Shown: positions 35,335-43,770 of the stretch, one piece after another
Layout: each line of letters starts with the position of its first letter
Position numbering within the stretch: the first letter of the stretch is position 1
Source of the DNA: Sediminibacterium sp.
Lineage (GTDB): Bacteria; Bacteroidota; Bacteroidia; Chitinophagales; Chitinophagaceae
Length of the DNA stretch: 64,000 nucleotides
Direction: 5' to 3'
NCBI GenBank assembly: GCA_017983845.1
Contig: JAGOAO010000008.1
Location: 11,439 to 75,438, forward strand
Translations under genes and position numbers: made by a program
Notes under the pieces: model-generated
Seen by the model: only the letters and a program-made list of their open reading frames with translations
Database searches by the model: none
What the model was told of the DNA's origin: nothing

Positions 35335-36765
35335 ATGTTCTGTTACACCGACATTCAAACTTATCATGGTCAATTAAAGACCGGAGCAACTACCTGTGCG
35401 CAGGCTGTTCAGTTTTATTTGGAGCAAATAAAAAATCAACAAGATCTAAATGCATATTTAGAAATTTTTGCTGACGAGGCATTGGTAAGAGCGAATGCCT
35501 TAGACGCTGAAAGACTTGCAGGTGTTCCAATGGGTCCATTGCATGGTGTTGTTGTTGGGATTAAAGATGTCATCTCTTACAAAGGGCATGCAGTTTCTGC
35601 TGCTTCTAAAATACTTGAAAATTATAAAGCAGTTTATTCTGCTACTGCGATCGAACAATTACTTGCAGCAGGTGCGATCATTATTGGTCGTCAAAACTGT
35701 GACGAATTTGCGATGGGAAGTAGCAATGAAAATTCTGCATTTGGTGCGGTAAAGAATGCAGCAGATAAAGACCGAGTGCCTGGTGGTTCATCCGGTGGAT
35801 CTGCAGTGGCAGTGCAAGCTGGTTTATGTATGGTGAGCTTGGGCTCAGATACAGGAGGATCAGTTCGTCAACCTGCAGATTTCTGTGGTGTGGTTGGATT
35901 GAAGCCAAGTTATGGCCGAATTTCAAGATATGGTTTAATTGCCTACGCTTCTTCTTTTGATCAGATAGGTATTTTTAGTAAGAATGTAGCGGATGCTGCT
36001 TTAGTGTTAGAAGTCATTGCAGGAGCAGATGATTTTGATAGTACTGTTTCTGCATTGTCTGTGCCTACATATAGTCAAGCAATTCAAGAAGCACAGCCCG
36101 CCAGGAAAATTGCTTATTTCAAAGAAACTTTAACGCATCCTGGTTTGGATCCGGAAATAAAAACTCAAATCGAAAATCAAATCACCGCATTGCGTGCTGC
36201 AGGACATACTGTGGAAGCAGTGGATTTTGATTTATTGAATTTTATAGTACCTACTTATTATGTCATCACGACTGCGGAAGCATCCAGTAATTTATCTCGC
36301 TTTGATGGTATAAGATTTGGGCATAGAACAAAGGAAGCAGTTGAGGACCTTGCAGATATGTATAAATTATCTAGAACAGAAGGTTTTGGTGCAGAAGTGC
36401 AACGCAGAATTCTGTTAGGTACATTTGTTTTAAGTGCAGGATATTTTGATGCTTATTTTACAAAGGCGCAACAAGTACGTCAAAAGCTAGTCGATTTTAC
36501 CAAGCAGGTATTTGAGCAGTACGATTTTATCATTTCTCCAACCGTTCCTACTACTGCCTTTAAATTAGGCACCAAGCATCAATCGGCAACTGAGATTTTC
36601 TTGGCAGATATCTATACGGTATATGCCAACCTGGTTGGAATACCTGGCATTTCTTTGCCATTGTATACACATTCAAATGGAATGCCATTTGGACTTCAAG
36701 TGATGAGTGCTACAATGGAGGAGTCGGCCTTACTTAGTTTCTCAAATTCCTTGATGGAAGCATAG
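35335..36765 (+). CDS. gatA: Asp-tRNA(Asn)/Glu-tRNA(Gln) amidotransferase subunit A
   Basis: Releases ammonia from glutamine for transamidation of Glu-tRNA(Gln) or Asp-tRNA(Asn); 476 residues, amidase-signature family. The catalytic Lys is K77 in GVVVGIKDV. The cis-serine and nucleophile serine lie in RVPGGSSGGSAVAVQAG and LGSDTGGSVRQPADFCG. NCDEFAMGSSNENSAFG separates this from generic amidases and marks GatA. gatB and gatC are elsewhere. Close spacing to tatA and to the transglycosylase gene (9 nt) suggests a shared transcript. Confidence 0.96.
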   Translation: MFCYTDIQTYHGQLKTGATTCAQAVQFYLEQIKNQQDLNAYLEIFADEALVRANALDAERLAGVPMGPLHGVVVGIKDVISYKGHAVSAASKILENYKAVYSATAIEQLLAAGAIIIGRQNCDEFAMGSSNENSAFGAVKNAADKDRVPGGSSGGSAVAVQAGLCMVSLGSDTGGSVRQPADFCGVVGLKPSYGRISRYGLIAYASSFDQIGIFSKNVADAALVLEVIAGADDFDSTVSALSVPTYSQAIQEAQPARKIAYFKETLTHPGLDPEIKTQIENQITALRAAGHTVEAVDFDLLNFIVPTYYVITTAEASSNLSRFDGIRFGHRTKEAVEDLADMYKLSRTEGFGAEVQRRILLGTFVLSAGYFDAYFTKAQQVRQKLVDFTKQVFEQYDFIISPTVPTTAFKLGTKHQSATEIFLADIYTVYANLVGIPGISLPLYTHSNGMPFGLQVMSATMEESALLSFSNSLMEA

Positions 36766-36774
36766 CCCTTTCCT

Positions 36775-37716
36775 ATGAGACCAATCTTATTTATTTATTG
36801 TCTGTTTTTTTATGTAACTAGTATTGTTGCACAGGATAGCCTTAGTAACAACAGAATTGGATTTAACAGTTTATTTACGGTGCAGCAAGTTGCAGATAAA
36901 GACAAATCATTTGTTATTGAAATGCATCCTAAAGCAATCAGTTTTGTGCAATCCTATATCGAAAAAGAAGGAGCAGGATTGCGTAAGATGAAAACCTGGG
37001 CGAAACCTTATTTTAATTTATACGATCAAATTTTAATTGCGAATGGGATCCCTGTGGAATTAAAATACCTAAGCGTGATTGAGAGCCATTTAAGTGCACA
37101 GGTAGTGTCTTGGGCAGGGGCGGCTGGTCCTTGGCAAATTATGCCTGCAGAAGCTACAAGATTGGGTTTGAAATTACTACCCAATGACGAGCGCATGGAT
37201 TACCAAAAAAGCACACAAGCTGCAGCGACCATACTAAGAGAATTGTACCAACAATTTGGCGATTGGTTATTGGTAGTAGCAGCCTATAATGGTGGTGCAG
37301 GAAGATTGAGTAAAGTCATTGAAAAAAAGAAAACAAAAGATTTCTGGGCTTTGCAATATGAGCTTCCCTTAGAAACAAGAAACCATGTTAAAAAATTCAT
37401 TGCTACACATGCGATATTCGAGGGTGTGTTGATGCCAGATGGAAACAAAGCCATTCCTGTGGCGCAAAACACGACCCTAGCTCCAGGAATGGAGCGGATG
37501 CTCATTTCAGGAAGGTTTAATGCAAAAACAATGGCAAGCTGGTTGAAGATGCCGCTGCCCTATTTAAAGGAATTGAATCCGAATATGGATGAGCAATTGT
37601 CAACTGGGAAGTCTTATACACTCGTGTTGCCTACAAAAGAGGCTAAAATATTTGAGGCCTATAAAAATCAAATTTTACAGGCCTCAATACAATCTTTATA
37701 TCTTGATATCGATTAA
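36775..37716 (+). CDS. Secreted lytic transglycosylase, MltD-like
   Basis: A 313-residue exported enzyme cleaving the glycan strands of peptidoglycan to form anhydromuropeptides. A signal peptide (residues 1-20, ending IVAQ) precedes an SLT domain (about 85-215): LKYLSVIESHLSAQVVSWAG contains the catalytic Glu of the IES motif, followed by AGPWQIMPAEA and VVAAYNGGAGRL. The C-terminal 70 residues (MASWLKMPLPYLKELNPNM) look like a degenerate LysM-type module. It is convergent with the acidic-protein gene, 6 nt apart, with no terminator between. Confidence 0.92.
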   Translation: MRPILFIYCLFFYVTSIVAQDSLSNNRIGFNSLFTVQQVADKDKSFVIEMHPKAISFVQSYIEKEGAGLRKMKTWAKPYFNLYDQILIANGIPVELKYLSVIESHLSAQVVSWAGAAGPWQIMPAEATRLGLKLLPNDERMDYQKSTQAAATILRELYQQFGDWLLVVAAYNGGAGRLSKVIEKKKTKDFWALQYELPLETRNHVKKFIATHAIFEGVLMPDGNKAIPVAQNTTLAPGMERMLISGRFNAKTMASWLKMPLPYLKELNPNMDEQLSTGKSYTLVLPTKEAKIFEAYKNQILQASIQSLYLDID

Positions 37717-37722
37717 TGAATT

Positions 37723-38067
37723 TTAGAAATCATCATCGAACTCGTCCTTGTCGTCAAACAAGTCGTCGTCATCTAAGTTTAAATCTAAATCTAAATCTTC
37801 TTCTTCCTCGCCTTTCTTTGCTTTGCCAGCTTTTTTGGTTGGTTTAGGTAAATCGAATTCAGCAAAATCAGGATCCCAGCTGTCGTCTTCTGCTTTACCC
37901 CAATCATCTACGTCATCGGATGCGTTCGCATCCTCTTCTTCAACATCTAAGTCTTCATCCTCCTCATCCTCATCCACTTTTTTCTTAGAAGATTTAGATT
38001 TTTCAGCTTTTACTACGCCATTTTTTGGGGTCGCTGTCTTTTTCTCTTTTGTAGATTTTACTGCCAT
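37723..38067 (-). CDS. Acidic, lysine-rich disordered protein of unknown function
   Basis: A 114-residue low-complexity protein. The first 32 residues are basic (many Lys, also Ser and Thr); the rest is dominated by Asp and Glu, with a central motif DDSWDPDFAEFDLPKP at about 67-82 and a second lysine patch (KKAGKAKKG) before an almost purely acidic tail ending DEFDDDF. No fold is expected. It is basic-then-acidic like some nucleic-acid-associated or histone-chaperone-like tails, and the polyacidic tail recalls the RNA polymerase delta subunit, but no homology is claimed. A promoter box at 38117-38124 supports it as a real gene. The opposite-strand serine-rich frame is taken as its shadow. Confidence 0.75.
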   Translation of the reverse strand: MAVKSTKEKKTATPKNGVVKAEKSKSSKKKVDEDEEDEDLDVEEEDANASDDVDDWGKAEDDSWDPDFAEFDLPKPTKKAGKAKKGEEEEDLDLDLNLDDDDLFDDKDEFDDDF

Positions 38068-38116
38068 AACACTGTCTGAAATATTTATGTAAATTTCAAA
38101 TGAAAATTTTATTTAG

Positions 38117-38124
38117 CAAAAATA
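38117..38124 (-). promoter_or_regulatory. -7 promoter element for the acidic-protein gene
   Basis: TATTTTTG on the minus strand, 49 nt upstream of the ATG at 38067. Confidence 0.4.
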
Positions 38125-38153
38125 ATGCGACTTTTTTTATTGCTTTTTTTTGT

Positions 38154-39416
38154 TTATAAATGTACAATTTGATCTCTGCCCGGACCATTGGATACATACT
38201 TCACAGGTACCCCTAGATATTCATTAATAAATTCAATATATGTTTTCATGGTTGCAGGTAATTCTGCATCTTTTTTCATTTGAGTTGTATCGACTTCCCA
38301 TCCAGCCATTTTCTTCCAGATAGGTGTAACAGGGGTGCCTACTAATTGAAAAGGCACATAGTCAATCTGTTTGCCTTCCATCTCGTAAGCAATACCTAAT
38401 TCTAGTTCTTTGAAAGAATCTAGAATATCTGCCTTGGTCATGATAATCTGCGTTACGCCATTGATCATACAAGTGTATTTTAAAGCAACTAAGTCAATCC
38501 AACCGCATCTGCGAGGACGACCTGTTGTCGCGCCAAATTCACTACCAATTTTTCTTAATTCTTCTCCTTTTGCATCATGCAATTCAGTTGGGAAAGGACC
38601 GCTACCTACACGCGTACAATAGGCTTTAGAAATACCAAATACTTCTCCAATTTGTTTAGGAGAAACACCTAGACCTGTACATACCCCAGCAGAGATCGTA
38701 TTGCTTGAAGTAACAAAAGGGAAAGTACCAAAGTCAATATCCAACATGGAGCCTTGTGCACCTTCTGCTAATACTTTTTTGCCCTTGCTAATTTGATCGT
38801 TGATAAAGTACTCGCAATTAATGATATTCATGGTCTTTAAAAACTCAATCGCTTCAAAGAATTCAGTTTCCATTTCAGAAATGTCTTCATTGAAATTATA
38901 GCTATCCAAAATCTTTTGGTGCTTCATTCTCAAAGCAATGTACTTGCTGATGAACTTCTTGTCCAATAAATCACCCACTCTTAAAGCGTTTCTGCCTGTC
39001 TTGTCCATGTATGCAGGGCCGATTCCTTTTAAAGTAGATCCAATCTTAGATTCACCTTTAGACAACTCAGATGCTTTGTCTAAAGCTCTATGACTTGGGA
39101 TAATAATATTCGTACGCTCAGAAATAAATAAATTCTTTTTTACATCAATGCCCATGCTAGCTACTGCATCGCATTCTTTTTTCAATGTCACTGGATCCAA
39201 CACGACACCATTACCAATGATATTGATTTTATCTTGATGGAAGATACCTGATGGAATTTGGTGTAAGACCATTTTAGTGCCATTCACATACAAAGTATGA
39301 CCTGCATTTGGGCCACCTTGGAAACGAGCAATTACATCGTAGTTGGGTGCAAAATAATCCACGATTTTACCTTTACCTTCATCGCCCCATTGAAGTCCTA
39401 AAATTACGTCTACCAT
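38154..39416 (-). CDS. purA: Adenylosuccinate synthetase
   Basis: Joins aspartate to IMP using GTP, the first committed step to AMP; 420 residues, normal length. The GTP-binding/catalytic N-terminus is GLQWGDEGKGKIVDYF at residues 7-22, with catalytic Asp and His (GGPNAGHTLYVNG) further on, then KGIGPAYMDKTGRNALRVGD and GATTGRPRRCGWIDLVAL. I chose the ATG at 39414-39416: it places the conserved motif at the usual distance, and the in-frame start at 39437 overlaps a promoter box. It lies downstream of the RelA/SpoT gene on the same strand, which is of note because (p)ppGpp inhibits PurA in other bacteria. Confidence 0.97.
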   Translation of the reverse strand: MVDVILGLQWGDEGKGKIVDYFAPNYDVIARFQGGPNAGHTLYVNGTKMVLHQIPSGIFHQDKINIIGNGVVLDPVTLKKECDAVASMGIDVKKNLFISERTNIIIPSHRALDKASELSKGESKIGSTLKGIGPAYMDKTGRNALRVGDLLDKKFISKYIALRMKHQKILDSYNFNEDISEMETEFFEAIEFLKTMNIINCEYFINDQISKGKKVLAEGAQGSMLDIDFGTFPFVTSSNTISAGVCTGLGVSPKQIGEVFGISKAYCTRVGSGPFPTELHDAKGEELRKIGSEFGATTGRPRRCGWIDLVALKYTCMINGVTQIIMTKADILDSFKELELGIAYEMEGKQIDYVPFQLVGTPVTPIWKKMAGWEVDTTQMKKDAELPATMKTYIEFINEYLGVPVKYVSNGPGRDQIVHL

Positions 39417-39434
39417 AAGTTTGAATTTGAGTAG

Positions 39435-39442
39435 CAAAAATA
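39435..39442 (-). promoter_or_regulatory. -7 promoter element for purA
   Basis: TATTTTTG on the minus strand, 18 nt upstream of the purA ATG. It decides against the longer start at 39437. Confidence 0.5.
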
Positions 39443-39530
39443 AGTCTAGAAAAGCTGATTACCTATTTAAGCTTAAAATAATAGGAATTGTTTTCACACA
39501 TATTTTTCCCAACCTGTTGATTACTTGATA

Positions 39531-41792
39531 TTAGACCGTTTCTGTATCAAAACGAGTCACTTTCTGGATGCCATTGAGCGACTGAATACGCGCAACTAAT
39601 TCCTCCAATTCATCTTTGTCATGTACAAAAACCTTGATAGTGCCTTCAAACATGCCATCTTTTGATTCAATGGTCAAGGCTGCAATATTGATCTTAAGAT
39701 CTCCACTGATAATAGTGGTAATTTTATTGACCACACCTACATCATCTAAACCAATAATACTAAGGCCTGTTAGGAAAGAAATTTCTTTATTCTTAGCCCA
39801 CTTGGTTTTGACAACACGATGTCCGTAATTGGCTAACAATTGCGTGGCATTGGGGCAGTTGGTTCTGTGTATAATCAACCCTTTGCCAGTACTCACAAAA
39901 CCAAATACATCGTCCCCTGGAATAGGGTTACAACATTTTGCAAGATTGTATTTGATCTTATCACTGGATTCGCCAAAAATGATCAATTCTGAATCGCCTT
40001 TTTTGGGTAAAGGTTTGTAGGTATTGATTTCTGCATTGGGGTCTGGTGCTGCCACCACAGGCTTGGGTGCTTCTATTTTATCCCCAATGACTTGGAATGT
40101 TTTAAGCTCTTTTAAGTCAATCGATTTGGTGGCAATTTTATACAATAAGTCCAATTGGCTAGACAATTTGTAAAAGTTCACCAACTGATCTAGGTTGTAT
40201 GGATTATAGGATGCACCAATGCCTTCTAATTTTCTTTGAGCGGTGTATTTGCCTTCTTCTGAAATGATTTTCTTTTCTTCTCTTAAAGCATCTTTGATGC
40301 TATTTTTTGCCTTAGCGGTCACCACATTATTCAACCAATCCTCTGTAGGCTTTTGTTTGTTACTTGTGATGATTTCTATCTGATCTCCACTTCTTAGTTT
40401 ATGACTTATAGGAACCAGTTTATGATTCACTTTAGCGCCAATACATTTGGAGCCAATAGCAGTATGAATGTAAAATGCAAAGTCAAGCGCAGAGCTATTC
40501 ACTGGCAGCATTTTCACTTCACCTTTAGGTGTATACACATAAATTTCTTCTGCTAAAAAAGAGGTCTTAAAATCTTGGAGAAAATCTATACTTTCTTCCT
40601 CCTGATTGCTTAGTGCTTCTCTTATTTGTATAAACCATTTATCAAATCTGTCTTCACTCTGTGTGCCTTCTTTGTATTTAAAATGCGCCGCTAAACCTTT
40701 CTCCGCAATTTCATTCATTCTTTTGCTTCGAATTTGTACTTCTACCCATTTACCTTGAGGCCCCATCACTGTGGTATGCAAGGCTTCGTATCCATTGCTC
40801 TTTGGGTTGCTTAACCAATCTCTTAATCTTTCTGGAGAGGGAAGGTATTCGTCCGTGACCATGGAATAGACTTTCCAGCATTCTTCTTTTTCTTTTTCAT
40901 GCGGTACGTCCAAAATAATACGGATGGCAAAAAGATCATACACTTCCTCAAAACTGACGCCCTTCTTTTTTATTTTATTCCAAATAGAGTGTATGCTTTT
41001 TGGTCTTCCAAAAATATCAAATTGTAATCCAGCATTGCTTAGCTTTTCCTTTAATGGTTTTATGAACTCATTAATATATTTTGTTCGCTCTCTTTTTGTC
41101 TCTGTTAATTTTCTTGCGATCTCTCGGTACTTATCTTGCTCCAAATATTTCATGGACAGATCTTCTAATTCAGTCTTGATATTGTACAAGCCCATACGAT
41201 GCGCCAATGGGGCATAGACCCAAATGGTTTCAGAGGCAATTTTTAATTGCTTCTCTTGTTTCATCGAATCCATTGTGCGCATATTGTGCAACCTGTCTGC
41301 AAGCTTGATCAGGATCACCCTTGGGTCGTCTGTTAAAGTGAGTAAGATTTTTTTAAAATTCTCTGCTTGCTGACTGCTATTGGTATCCATCACCGAAGCG
41401 ATTTTTGTCAACCCATCCACAATCTTAGCAATCTCATTTCCAAATTCTCTTTTAATATCTTCTAAAGTGATGTCCGTATCTTCTACTGTATCGTGCAATA
41501 GGGCACAAATGGTACTTCGAACACCTAAGCCAATCTCGTCTGCTGCAATCATTGCTACAGCAATTGGATGTAAGATATAAGGCTCGCCACTTTTACGACG
41601 CATGGTCTTATGTGCATCGGTCGCCATTTCAAATGCGGTTCTTAATAATTCCCTATCGCCTTTTTTTAGTTTTGTCCTTAAGGTTCTGAGCAGGGCACGG
41701 TAATGTCGAACAATTTCTTTTTTCTCTTGTTCGTCGTTCAAGTTGTAAGGGGTTACAACTGCATTAAATAATTCATGATCGGTACTTTCCAT
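39531..41792 (-). CDS. Bifunctional (p)ppGpp synthetase/hydrolase, RelA/SpoT homologue
   Basis: A 753-residue long RSH protein controlling the stringent response. An HD hydrolase domain (about 40-190) retains the metal-binding HDTVEDTDIT and DRLHNMRT; a synthetase domain (about 225-350) has GYEALHTTVMGPQGKWVEVQ and HFKYKEG; then TGS (EIYVYTPKGEVKMLPVNSSA), helical, zinc-finger-like (AKCCNPIPGDDVFGF) and ACT domains (about 675-750). Both catalytic halves look intact, so it is Rel/SpoT-type. I chose the ATG at 41790-41792; a start at 41867 would overlap the divergent ABC gene. Only 43 nt separates it from that gene. Confidence 0.95.
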   Translation of the reverse strand: MESTDHELFNAVVTPYNLNDEQEKKEIVRHYRALLRTLRTKLKKGDRELLRTAFEMATDAHKTMRRKSGEPYILHPIAVAMIAADEIGLGVRSTICALLHDTVEDTDITLEDIKREFGNEIAKIVDGLTKIASVMDTNSSQQAENFKKILLTLTDDPRVILIKLADRLHNMRTMDSMKQEKQLKIASETIWVYAPLAHRMGLYNIKTELEDLSMKYLEQDKYREIARKLTETKRERTKYINEFIKPLKEKLSNAGLQFDIFGRPKSIHSIWNKIKKKGVSFEEVYDLFAIRIILDVPHEKEKEECWKVYSMVTDEYLPSPERLRDWLSNPKSNGYEALHTTVMGPQGKWVEVQIRSKRMNEIAEKGLAAHFKYKEGTQSEDRFDKWFIQIREALSNQEEESIDFLQDFKTSFLAEEIYVYTPKGEVKMLPVNSSALDFAFYIHTAIGSKCIGAKVNHKLVPISHKLRSGDQIEIITSNKQKPTEDWLNNVVTAKAKNSIKDALREEKKIISEEGKYTAQRKLEGIGASYNPYNLDQLVNFYKLSSQLDLLYKIATKSIDLKELKTFQVIGDKIEAPKPVVAAPDPNAEINTYKPLPKKGDSELIIFGESSDKIKYNLAKCCNPIPGDDVFGFVSTGKGLIIHRTNCPNATQLLANYGHRVVKTKWAKNKEISFLTGLSIIGLDDVGVVNKITTIISGDLKINIAALTIESKDGMFEGTIKVFVHDKDELEELVARIQSLNGIQKVTRFDTETV

Positions 41793-41820
41793 GCTTTCAC
41801 GAAAATACGTAAAAGCGGTG

Positions 41821-41828
41821 TAACTTTG
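41821..41828 (+). promoter_or_regulatory. -7 promoter element for the ABC exporter gene
   Basis: TAACTTTG (TAnnTTTG) ends 7 nt before the ATG at 41836, giving a nearly leaderless transcript. Confidence 0.55.
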
Positions 41829-41835
41829 ACCCGCT

Positions 41836-43641
41836 ATGTCAACTACCCAGCCTAAACCTATTTTCAAATCCTCTATTTTAAGAAGGGTGTTTTCTTTTGT
41901 AGGACCCTATCGATTCATTTTCTGGATCAATGTGTTGTTAGGCATTTTTTTGGCATTCGCAACCCCTGTAAGACCATATTTAATTCAAGCAACGGTGAAT
42001 TTGGCAATTAGGAAATCGGTGCAGCTTCCAAATTGGGTGCATTGGGTTTTGCCTTCTGAAGCATTTAGTTCAGTATTGCAGCTCATCTTGGCCATCTCTT
42101 TATTTCAAGTTGCGTTTATTATCATTGAAACCTTATTTCGTTTCTTTTTCACTTTTGGCATGTCTTGGTTGGGGCAGCAGGTAATAAGAGACTTGAGAAA
42201 TAAAGTCTACCAGAAAATCATGTTTTGGGAAATGCGTCAATTCGACAAAACGCCCATTGGTACATTGACTACTAGAACCATCAATGATATTGAAAGCATC
42301 AATGATATTTTTTCAGATGGATTGATTCCCATCATCGCAGATTTTTTAACCATAGTGGTGACTTTAACGACGATGTTTTTTATCAATTGGCAGTTGACCT
42401 TGATTTGTTTAATTCCTTTTCCAATCATGCTCATTGCGACCTATTTTTTTAAAGAAAGTGTCAAGAAAAGTTTTGTTCAAGTGCGCAATGCAGTCGCTGC
42501 TTTGAATGCATTTGTGCAAGAGCATATCTCGGGTATGCAAGTGGTGCAGGCTTTTGCAGCAGAGGAAAAAGAATTGAAAAAATTTGACACCATCAATACA
42601 AAGCATAAGAAAGCAAATATCAATGCCATATTTGCTTATTCCGTATTTTTCCCAGTGGTCGAAGTGGTTTTAGCACTCAGTATTGGTTTGATTGTTTGGT
42701 GGGTAGCTGGTCAAACATTGGATGCAGGATTACTCGTTGCATTTATATTATTTCTGAACCAGATCTTTAGGCCATTGCGCATGATTGCAGATAAATTCAA
42801 TGTATTGCAAATGGGGATGGTGGCTGCTGAGCGTGTGTTTAAGATTTTAGACAACGAAGATATCACGGAGGATCAAGGTCAATATGCGCCAACTAAAATT
42901 CAAGGTGCGATTGAATTTCAAAATGTACAATTTGCGTATCAGGAACCCAATTGGATTTTAAATGAACTCAACTTTTCTGTTGCGGCAGGTGAAACAGTGG
43001 CATTGGTAGGGCCAACAGGAAGTGGAAAGACATCGATCATTAGTATTTTGAATCGCCTATATCCTTATCAATCTGGTCAGATATTGTTAGACGGGGTGGC
43101 AATTGAAAATTACGCACTCGACCGGTTAAGGGCTTCTATTGGCGTGGTATTGCAAGATGTATTTTTATTTTCCGGATCTATTTATGACAATATCACACTA
43201 CGCAATCCAGCTATCCTTCCGGCACAAGTAGAGGAAGCTGCAAAAATGATTGGCATGCATGAGTTCATTATGCAATTACCAGGGGGCTACCAATATCAAG
43301 TGATGGAAAGAGGAGCCACTTTAAGTTTGGGCCAAAGACAATTATTGAGTTTTATTCGTGCTTTGTTGTACAATCCAAGCATTTTAATATTGGATGAAGC
43401 TACTTCTTCGATTGATACGGAGAGCGAGCAGTTGATTGAAAAAGCCATCGCAACTTTGATCCAAGGAAGAACTTCTATTGTCATTGCACATCGATTGTCC
43501 ACCATTCGAAAGGCCGATCAGATCCTGGTTTTAGAGCGCGGAAAAATCATTGAAAAAGGATCCCACCAGTCTTTAATGGAGCAAGGCGGATTTTATAAGG
43601 CCTTGAACGAAATGCAATTTGACCCCAAAAAGAGCAGCTAA
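41836..43641 (+). CDS. ABC exporter, fused permease and ATPase
   Basis: A 601-residue half-transporter of the MsbA/multidrug type. Six membrane helices occupy about residues 1-330, and the ATPase domain has Walker A VGPTGSGKTS, Q-loop VVLQDVFLFSG, a signature altered to LSLGQRQLL (usual LSGGQ), Walker B ILILDEATSSID and the H-loop IAHRLSTI. The leucine in place of the first signature glycine occurs in some heterodimeric exporters. It is distinct from the 588-residue exporter at 19307. Substrate unknown. Confidence 0.9.
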   Translation: MSTTQPKPIFKSSILRRVFSFVGPYRFIFWINVLLGIFLAFATPVRPYLIQATVNLAIRKSVQLPNWVHWVLPSEAFSSVLQLILAISLFQVAFIIIETLFRFFFTFGMSWLGQQVIRDLRNKVYQKIMFWEMRQFDKTPIGTLTTRTINDIESINDIFSDGLIPIIADFLTIVVTLTTMFFINWQLTLICLIPFPIMLIATYFFKESVKKSFVQVRNAVAALNAFVQEHISGMQVVQAFAAEEKELKKFDTINTKHKKANINAIFAYSVFFPVVEVVLALSIGLIVWWVAGQTLDAGLLVAFILFLNQIFRPLRMIADKFNVLQMGMVAAERVFKILDNEDITEDQGQYAPTKIQGAIEFQNVQFAYQEPNWILNELNFSVAAGETVALVGPTGSGKTSIISILNRLYPYQSGQILLDGVAIENYALDRLRASIGVVLQDVFLFSGSIYDNITLRNPAILPAQVEEAAKMIGMHEFIMQLPGGYQYQVMERGATLSLGQRQLLSFIRALLYNPSILILDEATSSIDTESEQLIEKAIATLIQGRTSIVIAHRLSTIRKADQILVLERGKIIEKGSHQSLMEQGGFYKALNEMQFDPKKSS

Positions 43642-43742
43642 TTTTCTAAGTTATTGTAAATCAATAAATTAAGAGAATGTGACAGAATTTCTATTGACCC
43701 ATATTTCTGCTAAATATTCTAACTTTTCAGCAGGTTTATTCC

Positions 43743-43750
43743 TATCTTTG
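43743..43750 (+). promoter_or_regulatory. -7 promoter element for the atp operon
   Basis: TATCTTTG (TAnnTTTG), 20 nt before the atpB ATG. Confidence 0.55.
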
Positions 43751-43770
43751 CCGCAAATTTTGAGATCCCT

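Noticed and set aside
37748..38092. A 114-residue serine/lysine-rich reading frame on the plus strand opposite the acidic-protein gene
   Set aside because: It is the mirror of an Asp/Glu/Lys-rich coding sequence, which reads as Ser/Phe-rich on the other strand. The minus-strand frame has a promoter box and a plausible protein; this one has neither.
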